15,955 nt of DNA from an uncultured Clostridia bacterium (GCA_948857205.1 CAQPRV010000121.1:1-15955); one strand, 5' to 3'. Shown: positions 6,217 to 14,476, numbered from the stretch's first letter. The notes: generated by a model not told the origin, from the sequence alone. Numbers and translations: made by a program.

Positions 6217-8625
6217 ATGGCAGAATATTCACCTATGATGCAAAAATATCTTGAAACTAAAGAGGAATATAAAGACTGTATACTTTTTTATCGTTTAGGT
6301 GATTTTTATGAAATGTTTTTTGATGATGCATTAACAGTTTCTAGAGAATTAGAGTTAACTTTAACAGGTAAAGATTGTGGACAAGAAGAGAGAGCACCTA
6401 TGTGTGGAGTACCACATCATGCAGCAGATACTTATGTTGCAAAGTTAATTGCTAAAGGGTTTAAAGTAGCTATTTGTGAACAATTAGAAGATCCAAAAGA
6501 AACTAAAGGAATAGTTAAAAGAGGTGTTATTAAAGTAATTACACCAGGAACCTTGGTTGATAGTAATTTACTTGAAGAAAGAAAAAACAATTATATTATG
6601 TCGATTTTTAAATCTGGAATTTATTTTGGCATTAGTATTTGTGATATTTCTACAGGAGAATTTTATACAACAGAGATTAAAGATAATAATAATTTTCCTA
6701 TGTTATTAGATGAAATAGCAAGATATACTCCATCAGAATTGGTTATAAATTCTATGATGTCTGATTCTACAGAGGAAATTTTAAAAATAAAAGAAAGATT
6801 CGAAAAGGTTTATATAACCAAATTTAATAATAAATTTTTTTCAAGCGATTTAAATAATTTGAATTTAAGATTTAATATTGTAGATACTAATAGTAAAAAA
6901 GTAGAAAATTTTGAAGATAAAAAGTTAGCAATTAGTTCTATAAATGCATTAATAGAATACATGGAAGAAACTCAAAAAACAAGTCTTGACCATATAAATA
7001 AAATTATAGTTTATCAGCTATCAAGATATATGTCTTTAGATATTAGTGCAAGAAGAAATTTAGAAATAACAGAGAAATTGAGAGATAAATCTAAAAAAGG
7101 TACTTTATTATGGGTACTTGATAAAACTTCTACATCTATGGGAGGAAGACTTTTAAGAAGGTGGCTTAATGATCCTTTAGTAGATGTAAAAGATATTAAT
7201 AAAAGATTAAATTCAGTTAAAGAATTAAAAGATAATATAATGCTTAGAGGAGATATTATAGAAAATTTAAAAAAAGTATATGATATTGAACGTTTATCAG
7301 GTAAAATGGCTTATGGAAATGCAAATGCTAGAGATATGATTACTTTAAAAAATTCCTTATTCAAATTGCCAGAAGTAAAGAAATGCCTATTAGAGTGTGA
7401 TTCTGAATTATTAAAAGAACTATATGAAAATTTAGATGAATTAAAAGATATATATGAACTTATAGAAACTTCAATAGTAGAAGATCCACCAATGTCAGTA
7501 AAAGAAGGTGGAATAATTAAATTAGGATATAATGAGGAAATTGACAAATTAAAAATTGCTCAAACTGAAGGAAAAAATTGGCTAATTCAATTAGAAGCGA
7601 ATGAAAAGGAAAAAACAGGTATTAAAAACTTAAAAATTGGTTTTAATAAAGTATTTGGATATTATTTAGAAGTTACAAAATCAAATTTAAATCAAGTTCC
7701 AGAAAGATATATAAGAAAGCAAACTTTAACAAATGCAGAAAGATATATAACAGAAGAACTAAAAAATTTAGAAAATCAAATACTAGGTTCAGAGGAAAAG
7801 ATAGTTACATTAGAATATAAGGCTTTTACAGAAATTAGAGAACAAATTGCTAAAAATATAGTTAGACTTCAAAAAACAAGTGAGATTGTATCAACCTTAG
7901 ATGTTTTAACATCATTTGCAACAGTTGCAGAAGATATGAATTATTGCATGCCAGAAGTAAACGATTTAGGAAAAATTGATATAAAAAATGGCAGACATCC
8001 AGTGGTAGAAAAGATTTTGGGTGCAGGAACATTTGTAGAAAATGATACATATTTAGATGAAGATGATAATAGATTATCTATAATTACTGGTCCGAATATG
8101 GCTGGTAAATCTACATATATGAGACAAGTTGCACTTATTACTTTAATGGCACAAGTTGGAAGTTTTGTTCCAGCAGAATCGGCAATAATAGGAGTAGTTG
8201 ATAAAATTTTTACAAGAGTTGGAGCATCTGACGATTTAAGTATGGGACAAAGTACATTTATGGTAGAAATGATGGAAGTTGCAACAATTCTAAAAGAAGC
8301 AACAAAAAATAGTTTAGTAATTTTAGACGAAATTGGTAGGGGAACTTCAACTTATGATGGTTTATCAATTGCATGGGCAGTTGCAGAATATATTGCTGAT
8401 AAAGAAAAATGTGGAGCAAAAACTTTATTTGCTACTCATTATCATGAATTAACAGAGTTAGAAGAAAAATTAGATGGAATTAAGAATTATTCTATTGCTG
8501 TTAAGGAAAAAGGTGAAGATATAGTCTTTATTAGAAAGATAGTAAGAGGAGGAACAGATGAAAGCTATGGAATTCATGTTGCTAGATTAGCAGGTGTTCC
8601 TAAAGTTGTAACTCGGAAAAGCTAA
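6217..8625 (+). CDS. mutS: DNA mismatch repair protein MutS (frame broken near the 3' end)
   Basis: MutS recognises mispaired bases and starts mismatch repair with MutL. This frame gives 802 residues, shorter than the 850-900 usual for MutS. Visible landmarks are the mismatch-binding F-x-E in GDFYEMF (F30, E32), Walker A GPNMAGKST (625-633), Walker B LVILDEIGRGTS (D704, E705) and the late ATPase signature FATHYHELTELE. After GIHVARLAGVPKVV the frame runs through T-R-K-S to TAA. The expected continuation (ANEILRSLERKN...) is one base away, starting at 8621, so one extra base around 8614-8616 (ACTCGGAAAAGC) accounts for the break. The ATPase core is intact but the C-terminal region is lost. Start ATG has AGGAG about 9 nt upstream. 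No mutL follows, although mutS-mutL pairs are common. Confidence 0.93.
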   Translation: MAEYSPMMQKYLETKEEYKDCILFYRLGDFYEMFFDDALTVSRELELTLTGKDCGQEERAPMCGVPHHAADTYVAKLIAKGFKVAICEQLEDPKETKGIVKRGVIKVITPGTLVDSNLLEERKNNYIMSIFKSGIYFGISICDISTGEFYTTEIKDNNNFPMLLDEIARYTPSELVINSMMSDSTEEILKIKERFEKVYITKFNNKFFSSDLNNLNLRFNIVDTNSKKVENFEDKKLAISSINALIEYMEETQKTSLDHINKIIVYQLSRYMSLDISARRNLEITEKLRDKSKKGTLLWVLDKTSTSMGGRLLRRWLNDPLVDVKDINKRLNSVKELKDNIMLRGDIIENLKKVYDIERLSGKMAYGNANARDMITLKNSLFKLPEVKKCLLECDSELLKELYENLDELKDIYELIETSIVEDPPMSVKEGGIIKLGYNEEIDKLKIAQTEGKNWLIQLEANEKEKTGIKNLKIGFNKVFGYYLEVTKSNLNQVPERYIRKQTLTNAERYITEELKNLENQILGSEEKIVTLEYKAFTEIREQIAKNIVRLQKTSEIVSTLDVLTSFATVAEDMNYCMPEVNDLGKIDIKNGRHPVVEKILGAGTFVENDTYLDEDDNRLSIITGPNMAGKSTYMRQVALITLMAQVGSFVPAESAIIGVVDKIFTRVGASDDLSMGQSTFMVEMMEVATILKEATKNSLVILDEIGRGTSTYDGLSIAWAVAEYIADKEKCGAKTLFATHYHELTELEEKLDGIKNYSIAVKEKGEDIVFIRKIVRGGTDESYGIHVARLAGVPKVVTRKS

Positions 8626-8836
8626 TGAAATTTTACGTTCTTTAGAAAGAAAAAATATTTTAACTGGTAAGTCACAAGAAAAAGTAGAAAAAAGAAAAGA
8701 GGTTGAAGGTCAATTCGATATGTATAATTATAAATTAGCAGAAATTGCACATGAGGTAGATAAAATTAATCTAAATGAATTGACACCTATTGATGCATTA
8801 AATACTTTAGTAAGACTTAAAGAAAAAATGAAATAA
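8621..8836 (+). pseudogene. mutS: Out-of-frame C-terminal tail of mutS
   Basis: Read from GCT at 8621 to TAA at 8834-8836, the +1 frame gives 71 residues that continue MutS: ANEILRSLERKNILTGKSQE, then VEGQFDMYNYKLAEIAHEVD and a tail with NELTPIDALNTLVRLKEKMK. The last part matches the usual MutS C-terminal segment (LSPxxALxxLxxLKE), and QFDMY resembles a beta-clamp-binding motif. Joined to the upstream frame after removing one base, MutS would be 872 residues, a normal length. The intact downstream frame suggests a recent mutation or a base-calling or assembly error, not old decay. Confidence 0.85.
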
Positions 8837-8847
8837 AATTATAAGGA

Positions 8848-8873
8848 AAAATCTCAAAGTGCTAGCAATTATA
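8848..8873 (+). repeat. Left copy of a 26-nt inverted pair flanking the surface module
   Basis: This segment, with core TCAAAGTGCTAGCAATT, matches the reverse complement of 14477-14502 at 23 of 26 positions. It lies 12 bp after the mutS tail and before the terminator. Confidence 0.5.
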
Positions 8874-8890
8874 GTTTATATGTGTACAAA

Positions 8891-8931
8891 GAAACATAAT
8901 AGAAAATATTTCTATTATGTTTCTTTTTTTG
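8891..8931 (+). terminator. Intrinsic terminator after mutS
   Basis: GAAACATAATAGAAA (8891-8905) and its exact complement (8909-8923) form a 15-bp stem with a 3-nt loop, followed by a run of T. It separates the miaB-mutS unit from the surface module. Confidence 0.9.
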
Positions 8932-8996
8932 TTTTACATAATTGAAAAAAATTTAAACATAATAAAAATATAAAACAAAAAAGGAGGAAATTATTA

Positions 8997-10049
8997 ATGA
9001 AAAAAATAATTAGTATTTTAACTATAATAAGTATATTATCTTTACTTATTTTTACTGGAAATACTTATGCTGCTGCATTAGATACAATAGATATAAAAAC
9101 AGATAAAACAACTGTAAGACCAGGAGAAGAAGTAAAAGTAAATGTTGAATTTGGAACAAATTTAGGAGCATATACTTTTGATGTTTCTTATGATAATAAT
9201 ATCTTTGAATATATATCAGCAGAAGGAGGAACAGCAAATGACACAACAGATAAAGTAAAAGTAGTATATCATGATTCTACAGGAGGAACAAATCCTAGAA
9301 CCAATATGAGTGTAACCTTTAAAGCTAAAGCAGATATAACAACCTCTAACCCAACTGAATTTACAATAACAGCAGAAGGGTTAGCAAATGCTGATGCATC
9401 AGTAACTTATGATGATATTACAACACCAATTGTTAAAAATGTAACAGTAGAACCAGCATATGAAGATTACACAATAAAATTAGATTATACAGGGGAAGTA
9501 ATAAAAGAACAACAAAAAGAAATGACATTATTATATTCATCACCAATGGGACGTTATTATGAACATGCAAGATTAATAGCAGAAGCAACTACACCAACAG
9601 ATGCAACTGTAAAATTAATGGCAACAGACAGTTCAAACTTAGAACATGACATCATCCAAAGTGGATGGGGAGATGCACAAGGTTATAAAATTGGTGGAAA
9701 AGACGTATCACAAGTATTAAAAACAAAAGCAACTTTCAGTAAAGCAGGAGATTACACAATAACTTTAAAATTAATAGATAGAGACAATTCAGACCAAGTA
9801 ATAGCTGAAAAGGCAATAACTGTTTCAGTATTAGAAACAGCAACACCTGAACCACCTGTAACAACACCAGAAAAACCTGAGGTACCTACAACACCAGAGA
9901 CACCTGAAACTCCAGAAGAAACAACTCCAAGTATAGAAGAACAAATGCCAGAAAACTTACCTAAAACAGGTAATAATATGTTTATTCCAGTTATAATAGT
10001 TTTAATTGCTTTATTAAGCAGTTACGTTTATTATAATAGGAAAAAATAA
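8997..10049 (+). CDS. LPXTG-anchored surface protein with a cohesin-like domain
   Basis: A 350-residue secreted protein. A signal peptide (about 1-26, ending NTYA-A) is followed by a cohesin-like beta-sandwich (about 29-152). That domain shows the usual order: KTTVRPGEEVKVNVEF, then GAYTFDVSYDNNIFEYISAE, VVYHDSTGG, SVTFKAKA and a closing strand VKNVTVEP. A second Ig-like domain spans about 155-275. Then comes a Pro/Thr/Glu-rich wall-spanning linker (about 278-318) and a sorting signal: LPKTG (321-325), a hydrophobic helix and the RKK tail. It should be covalently fixed to peptidoglycan by the sortase encoded next. Cohesins bind dockerins, and the gene two positions downstream encodes one. Start ATG has AAGGAGG at ideal spacing. 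It is the first gene of the module; I see no clear promoter upstream. Confidence 0.85.
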   Translation: MKKIISILTIISILSLLIFTGNTYAAALDTIDIKTDKTTVRPGEEVKVNVEFGTNLGAYTFDVSYDNNIFEYISAEGGTANDTTDKVKVVYHDSTGGTNPRTNMSVTFKAKADITTSNPTEFTITAEGLANADASVTYDDITTPIVKNVTVEPAYEDYTIKLDYTGEVIKEQQKEMTLLYSSPMGRYYEHARLIAEATTPTDATVKLMATDSSNLEHDIIQSGWGDAQGYKIGGKDVSQVLKTKATFSKAGDYTITLKLIDRDNSDQVIAEKAITVSVLETATPEPPVTTPEKPEVPTTPETPETPEETTPSIEEQMPENLPKTGNNMFIPVIIVLIALLSSYVYYNRKK

Positions 10050-10082
10050 TTCAATTTAATTAATTGATAAGGGACTTTGAGG

Positions 10083-10200
10083 ATGGAGGATGATTTTGGG
10101 GACGGAGGAAAAAATCATGATAATAATATAAAAATATATTAAATAATGAATTTAAATATCTATCATGATTTTTTCCTCCGTCCCCAAAATCATCCTCCAT
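10083..10200. repeat. REP-like inverted pair (two 40-bp copies)
   Basis: 10083-10122 and 10161-10200 are exact reverse complements over 40 bp, separated by a 38-nt AT-rich loop. Each unit has a core GGGGACGGAGG bounded by short inverted ends (TGATTTT ... AAAATCA) and is far richer in G than its surroundings. Flanking ATAAGG (about 10067) and CCTTAT (about 10210) extend the symmetry. The layout resembles the REP/BIME repeats moved by RAYT (Y1) transposases; no such transposase is in the window. Between the cohesin gene and the sortase gene it would fold into a strong hairpin. Confidence 0.8.
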
Positions 10201-10243
10201 TTAAAAAATTCCTTATTACATAAAAAAGGAGAAAGTAAGGAAA

Positions 10244-10906
10244 GTGAAAAAAAAGTCTAAATATATTAATTTTGTGTTAATAAGCCTTATACTTAGTATT
10301 ATTACATGTATAGGAATTATAGAATATAAAGATAATCATATTGATAAAAAAGATTCAGATTATATAACAAATAATATAAGTACAATTTATAATTCAAATA
10401 AAAAAGAAACAATAAATGAACAAACTAAAGAAGCAAAAGTAAGAGAAGAAACACAAGAGTTAGAAAAAAAAGAAGAATATCCAAGAGAAGAAGTTATAAA
10501 AGAATATAGAGGATATGATGTATTAGCAAAATTAGAAATTCCAGCAATTAATTTAAAAACCTATATATTAAAAAATTACTCTATAAAGGCATTAAATGTG
10601 TCTGTTACAAAATTTTGGGGAGCAAATCCAAATCAAGTTGGAAACTTTTGTGTTGCAGGACATAATTTCGTAAATAACAACATGTTTAGAAATCTAAAGA
10701 AATTGGAAATAGGGAATACCTTTACAATTTCTGATAATAATACTGGTAAGGTAAATTACGAAGTTTATAAAATATATACTGTTTTACCAGAAGATGTAAG
10801 TTGTTTATCTCAAAAAACAAATGGAGATAAAGAAGTAACCTTAATTACCTGTACAAGTGATTCCTCAAAAAGGATAATTGTAAAAGCAAGGGAGGTTAAA
10901 TCATGA
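10244..10906 (+). CDS. Sortase, class D-like
   Basis: A 220-residue transpeptidase with an N-terminal membrane helix (about 8-26), a charged Lys/Glu linker (about 28-88) and a sortase domain (about 90-217). The catalytic triad is visible: His140 in VAGHNF, Cys203 in VTLITCTSDS (the TLxTC motif) and Arg210 in SSKRIIVKA. Sortases cut LPXTG between Thr and Gly and join the protein to the cell wall. The LPKTG protein encoded just upstream is the obvious substrate. Class D is suggested by the domain size, the GHN and TLITCT motifs and the type-II membrane topology, but class is the less certain part. The start is GTG, with GGAG at 10228-10231. Its TCA TGA end lies in a REP-like repeat and overlaps the next start by 4 bp (ATGA). 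Confidence 0.9.
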   Translation: MKKKSKYINFVLISLILSIITCIGIIEYKDNHIDKKDSDYITNNISTIYNSNKKETINEQTKEAKVREETQELEKKEEYPREEVIKEYRGYDVLAKLEIPAINLKTYILKNYSIKALNVSVTKFWGANPNQVGNFCVAGHNFVNNNMFRNLKKLEIGNTFTISDNNTGKVNYEVYKIYTVLPEDVSCLSQKTNGDKEVTLITCTSDSSKRIIVKAREVKS

Positions 10907-10933
10907 TTTTTTCCTCCGTCCCCAAAATCATCC
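10900..10933 (+). repeat. Third REP-like copy, overlapping the start of the dockerin gene
   Basis: 34 bases identical to 10162-10195, in the orientation of the right arm of the inverted pair. It contains the sortase TGA stop, the ATG of the next gene and that gene's first ten codons. The ribosome site GGGAGG (10890-10895) lies just outside it. Confidence 0.85.
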
Positions 10934-13161
10934 CAAGAGTTTTTTTAATTTTAATTTTAGTTGGTTTATTTTTTTACTTTAGTTCTTTTGCATCTGATAA
11001 AAAAGATGGAATTGAGAATTTTCCTGATACTTTTCAGCCATATTTAATTGAATTGTCAAAAAAACATCCATATTGGAATTTTAGAGCCTTGTATACTAAT
11101 TTAGATTGGAATTATGTTATAGATCAAGAAAATATTTATGGTAAGAATTTAGTTCCAAAGAATTATTCAGATAGTTGGAAAAATACTAAACCTGGTCAAT
11201 ATAATGTAGAGATTGACAGTGGTTGGGTTGATAGTTCAAGGCAAGCTGTTGAGTTTTGCATGGATCCACGAAATTTTTTAAATGAAGGTTGTCTTTTTCA
11301 ATTTGAGACCTTATCTTATGAAGCACATACTAATAATTTGAATAGTATTGAAAAGATTTTATATGGAACAGAGTTTTATAATACTAAGGTATCTTATTTG
11401 AATACTGGTGGACAAATTATAAATATGAGTGAGAAATATTCTGATTTGATTTTAAGAGGTGGACATACATCTAAGGTTAGTCCATATCATTTAGCTTCTC
11501 GTATAAAACAAGAAGTAGGACCTTTTTTATCACATAGTTCTATTAGTGGTAAAGTATCAGGTTTTGAAGGATATTATAATTTTTATAATATAGGTGCTAC
11601 TAGTTCCTCAGAGCCTATGGGAGCTATAAAAAAAGGATTACAATATGCCAAAGATGGTAAAGGCGCAAGTCAAGCTACTAAAGATAAATATTTAATTCCT
11701 TGGAATACGAAAGAAAAAGCAATTACAGGTGGAGCTATTTTTATTGGCTCTAGTTATATTAATGTTGGTCAAAATACTGTATATTTGCAAAAATTTGATG
11801 TGAATGATGATAGAAATGGGACTTTATTTACACATCAATACATGACAAATGTATTAGCACCTTACAGTGAAGCTAAGTCAATTTATAATGGTTATAATAA
11901 AAGTGGATTGTTAGATACTCCTATGACTTTCATTATCCCTATTTATAATAATATGCCATCAATTCCTACCCAAAATCCAAATATAAATTCAAAGGATTTT
12001 GTAAAAGATGATAAAAAATTATTATGTAATTCAGATAAAGTAAATCTTCGTACAGGACCATCAACTTCCTATGAAATAATTACTACGATTAATAAAGAAA
12101 CTAAAATGACTAGATTGGAAAAGGGTAGACAAGCTGGTGAAAGATGGGATAAAGTTAAATTAGATAATGGAATTATAGGATATATTTTTCAAAATTATGT
12201 ATCAGAGATACCAGAGGTGAAGATAGAAAGGCTTGAGCTTACAATTGATAATTCCACTGTTTTAAAAGGTGAAAAAAAGCAATTACAAGTGATAATTTTT
12301 CCAAAAGAAGCAAGTAATAATAAGGTTATTTATTTTTCAAGTAATAATAAAGTTGCAACAATTGATGATAAAGGAAATATTTTAGCTCTAAGTTCAGGCA
12401 AAACTATAATAACTGTAAAAGCACAAGATAATGATGTTAAAAGTCAAATAGAAATCATAGTATATAGTCCAGTAACTGGAATAAAATTAGATGAAAGTGA
12501 AGTTTTTCTAGAAGTGGGTGAAACCTTTGAAATAAAAGGAAGGGTCGAACCAGAAGATGCTAATGACAAAACTATTTTATATAATAGTTCTAATACTCAA
12601 ATTGCAACAGTTGAAGAAAATAGAATAATAACTGCACATCAAGAGGGGATTGCAAAATTGGAAGCATGTTCGAAGGAAAATCAAAATATAAAAGCAGAAG
12701 TTGACATATATGTAGTTAGACAATTAGAAGCTTCTGAAATTATTTTTGATAATTCTTTAAAAGTAAGCGATTTTACAATTAGCGGAGTTGATTATAATAG
12801 TAATACTGTAGAAGATATAAAAAGTAAAATAAAAACTAATTTAGAAATTGAAATAGTTAATGATAAAAATCAAGTATTACAAGACACAGATATTGTTGGA
12901 ACTGGTACTAAAGTACGATTAAAAGAAAATGGTCAAATAATAAGACAATATAAAATTATTGTGTATGGTGATTGTAATGGAGATGGCAAAATTAATAGTG
13001 TAGATTTGCTAGTTTTACAACGACATATTTTAGAAATACAAACAATGGGTCAGATTTTTGTTAAAGCTTCTAATATTAATAAAAATGATAAAAAGCCTAC
13101 TTCTGTTGATTTATTATTAATACAAAGGCATATTTTGGGATTACAAATTATTAAACAATGA
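10903..13161 (+). CDS. Secreted glucosaminidase with SH3, Ig-like and C-terminal dockerin domains
   Basis: A 752-residue modular cell-wall hydrolase. Order: signal peptide or membrane anchor (about 1-31); N-acetylglucosaminidase domain (about 40-325) with probable catalytic Glu204 in LASRIKQEVG and the family segment EGYYNFYNIGA; bacterial SH3 (about 375-435) with KVNLRTGPSTSYEII; two Big_2-type Ig-like domains (about 442-521 and 525-605); an X-module-like region (about 606-687); and a type I dockerin (about 688-752). The first dockerin loop is complete: D690, N692, D694, K696, N698, D701. The second (about 724-736) has Asn instead of Asp at the first positions and one extra residue. The enzyme should cleave glycan strands of peptidoglycan and dock onto a cohesin. 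GGGAGG precedes ATG by 7 nt. The gene overlaps the sortase by 4 bp. Its first residues MIFSSVPKII are encoded by a REP-like repeat. Confidence 0.87.
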   Translation: MIFSSVPKIIPRVFLILILVGLFFYFSSFASDKKDGIENFPDTFQPYLIELSKKHPYWNFRALYTNLDWNYVIDQENIYGKNLVPKNYSDSWKNTKPGQYNVEIDSGWVDSSRQAVEFCMDPRNFLNEGCLFQFETLSYEAHTNNLNSIEKILYGTEFYNTKVSYLNTGGQIINMSEKYSDLILRGGHTSKVSPYHLASRIKQEVGPFLSHSSISGKVSGFEGYYNFYNIGATSSSEPMGAIKKGLQYAKDGKGASQATKDKYLIPWNTKEKAITGGAIFIGSSYINVGQNTVYLQKFDVNDDRNGTLFTHQYMTNVLAPYSEAKSIYNGYNKSGLLDTPMTFIIPIYNNMPSIPTQNPNINSKDFVKDDKKLLCNSDKVNLRTGPSTSYEIITTINKETKMTRLEKGRQAGERWDKVKLDNGIIGYIFQNYVSEIPEVKIERLELTIDNSTVLKGEKKQLQVIIFPKEASNNKVIYFSSNNKVATIDDKGNILALSSGKTIITVKAQDNDVKSQIEIIVYSPVTGIKLDESEVFLEVGETFEIKGRVEPEDANDKTILYNSSNTQIATVEENRIITAHQEGIAKLEACSKENQNIKAEVDIYVVRQLEASEIIFDNSLKVSDFTISGVDYNSNTVEDIKSKIKTNLEIEIVNDKNQVLQDTDIVGTGTKVRLKENGQIIRQYKIIVYGDCNGDGKINSVDLLVLQRHILEIQTMGQIFVKASNINKNDKKPTSVDLLLIQRHILGLQIIKQ

Positions 13162-13166
13162 GGAGG
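13161..13166 (+). promoter_or_regulatory. Ribosome binding site that decides the next start
   Basis: AGGAGG lies 9 nt before TTG at 13176. The upstream ATG at 13158, in the same frame and overlapping the previous stop, has no Shine-Dalgarno, and AGGAGG would then be inside the coding region. TTG at 13176 is therefore preferred. Confidence 0.65.
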
Positions 13167-13175
13167 AATTTTCTA

Positions 13176-14429
13176 TTGAGAAAAAAAGTATTATTTTTAG
13201 TTATTTTTTTAATAATTATTACTTGCAATTTAAGTTATTCAAAAAGTGAAGGTAAATTGTATATAGAAAGTAACAAAGATGTAGCAAAAAATGGAGAAGA
13301 AATTGAGATAAGCATAAATTTAATAGATGAAAAAACTTCTGCCTTTAATTTCTCCTTATTTTTTGATAAAGATAAATTAGATTGCATATCTAATCAAGAT
13401 AATATAAATATTATAGAAAATCGTATTAATTATGTATGGTATGATACATTAGGAGGAAGCGGAGAAAAAGATGGTGAAATAGCAAAGTTAAAATTTAGAG
13501 CAAAAGATAATGGTATAGTTACATTTACTATGCAAGGAGAATTTTATAATAAAGAAAGTCAACTTATAAACGTAAATATACAAGATAAAAAAATTAAAAT
13601 AGGAGAAGAAGAAAACTTTTTACAACAGACTGAAGAAGCTGGAACAAGTTCTCAAAGTAGTAATGCTAATTTGCAAGTATTAAGATTAAATCATGAAGGA
13701 ATAACACCACAATTTGATAAAAATATCTTTGATTATTATATAACTATATCTAAGGATATTAAGGACTTAGAAGTGTTAACTGTAACAGAGAATCCAAATG
13801 CAACAACTGAGATAACAGGGAATAAAGCTTTAAAAGAGGGATTAAATATAATAAACATTAAAGTAAGCTCTGAAGATAAAACACAAACAAAAATATATAC
13901 AATTAATGTAACTAAAACAGAAAATTTAGAATTAGCAAATACAAACTTAGAAATTTTGGCAATAGAAAATGTTTTATTAAATCCTCCTTTTGATAATCTT
14001 GAAACAAATTATAAAGCAGAAGTTTCAAAGGAAACAGATAATATAAACATTCTTGCTATTCCACAAAATGAACATGCAGTTGTCGAGATTTTGGGAAAAG
14101 AAAATTTAAAACATGGAAATAATCTTGTTACCGTTATAGTTATAGCTGAAAATAATTTTACCAAAAAGAAATATCAAGTTGAAGTTTATAGAAGAAATGA
14201 AGAAGAAGAAAAGAAATTTTTAGAAGAACAAAAAGAAAACCTTAATAAAGTGGAATATGCATATGAAATAGAAGAATTAAGTAAGAATTCTGAAGAAGGT
14301 AAAACTAAATTAGAAGAAAATAGTAATAAAAAAATGCTAATTTTTGCAAGTATATTTTTTATCATATTAATTTTTGTATGTATATTCTGGTATATTAATA
14401 ATAAGAAAAACAAAAACTTAAATAATTAA
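13176..14429 (+). CDS. Membrane-anchored protein with cohesin-like and cadherin-like domains
   Basis: A protein of 417 residues from TTG at 13176, or 423 from ATG at 13158. Numbered from the TTG, it has a signal peptide (about 1-22), a cohesin-like domain (about 27-142) with DVAKNGEEIEISINLI, FNFSLFFDKDKLDCI, VWYDTLGG and AKLKFRAKDNG, and two cadherin-like beta-sandwich repeats of the PF12733 type (about 163-246 and 253-337). These repeats start NANLQVLRLNHEGITPQFD and ANTNLEILAIENVLLNPPFD. A Glu/Lys-rich, probably coiled segment follows (about 340-385), then a membrane helix (about 387-407) and a basic tail. There is no LPXTG, so it should stay in the membrane, unlike the first cohesin protein. 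It directly follows the dockerin gene and is a plausible second docking site. A terminator follows the stop. Confidence 0.8.
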   Translation: MRKKVLFLVIFLIIITCNLSYSKSEGKLYIESNKDVAKNGEEIEISINLIDEKTSAFNFSLFFDKDKLDCISNQDNINIIENRINYVWYDTLGGSGEKDGEIAKLKFRAKDNGIVTFTMQGEFYNKESQLINVNIQDKKIKIGEEENFLQQTEEAGTSSQSSNANLQVLRLNHEGITPQFDKNIFDYYITISKDIKDLEVLTVTENPNATTEITGNKALKEGLNIINIKVSSEDKTQTKIYTINVTKTENLELANTNLEILAIENVLLNPPFDNLETNYKAEVSKETDNINILAIPQNEHAVVEILGKENLKHGNNLVTVIVIAENNFTKKKYQVEVYRRNEEEEKKFLEEQKENLNKVEYAYEIEELSKNSEEGKTKLEENSNKKMLIFASIFFIILIFVCIFWYINNKKNKNLNN

Positions 14430-14436
14430 AAAAGAC

Positions 14437-14474
14437 CAAATAATTAGAGAAATTTCTAATTATTTGTTTTTTTT
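14437..14474 (+). terminator. Intrinsic terminator of the surface module
   Basis: CAAATAATTAGA (14437-14448) pairs perfectly with TCTAATTATTTG (14455-14466), loop GAAATT, followed by eight T. It lies 8 nt after the last gene of the module. Confidence 0.9.
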
Positions 14475-14476
14475 AA

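Noticed and set aside
8611..8628. Programmed ribosomal frameshift in mutS
   Set aside because: The required shift is +1, no RF2-like or slippery heptamer signal is present, and MutS is not known to use recoding; a mutation or sequence error is simpler.
8932..8980. TTGAAA at 8942 as the promoter of the surface module
   Set aside because: No -10 hexamer at 16-18 nt; the nearest TATAAA is 21 nt away, so the promoter cannot be assigned.
13158..13160. ATG overlapping the dockerin-gene stop as start of the second cohesin-like gene
   Set aside because: No Shine-Dalgarno before it, and AGGAGG just inside points to TTG at 13176. Not excluded, since ATGA overlaps are common.
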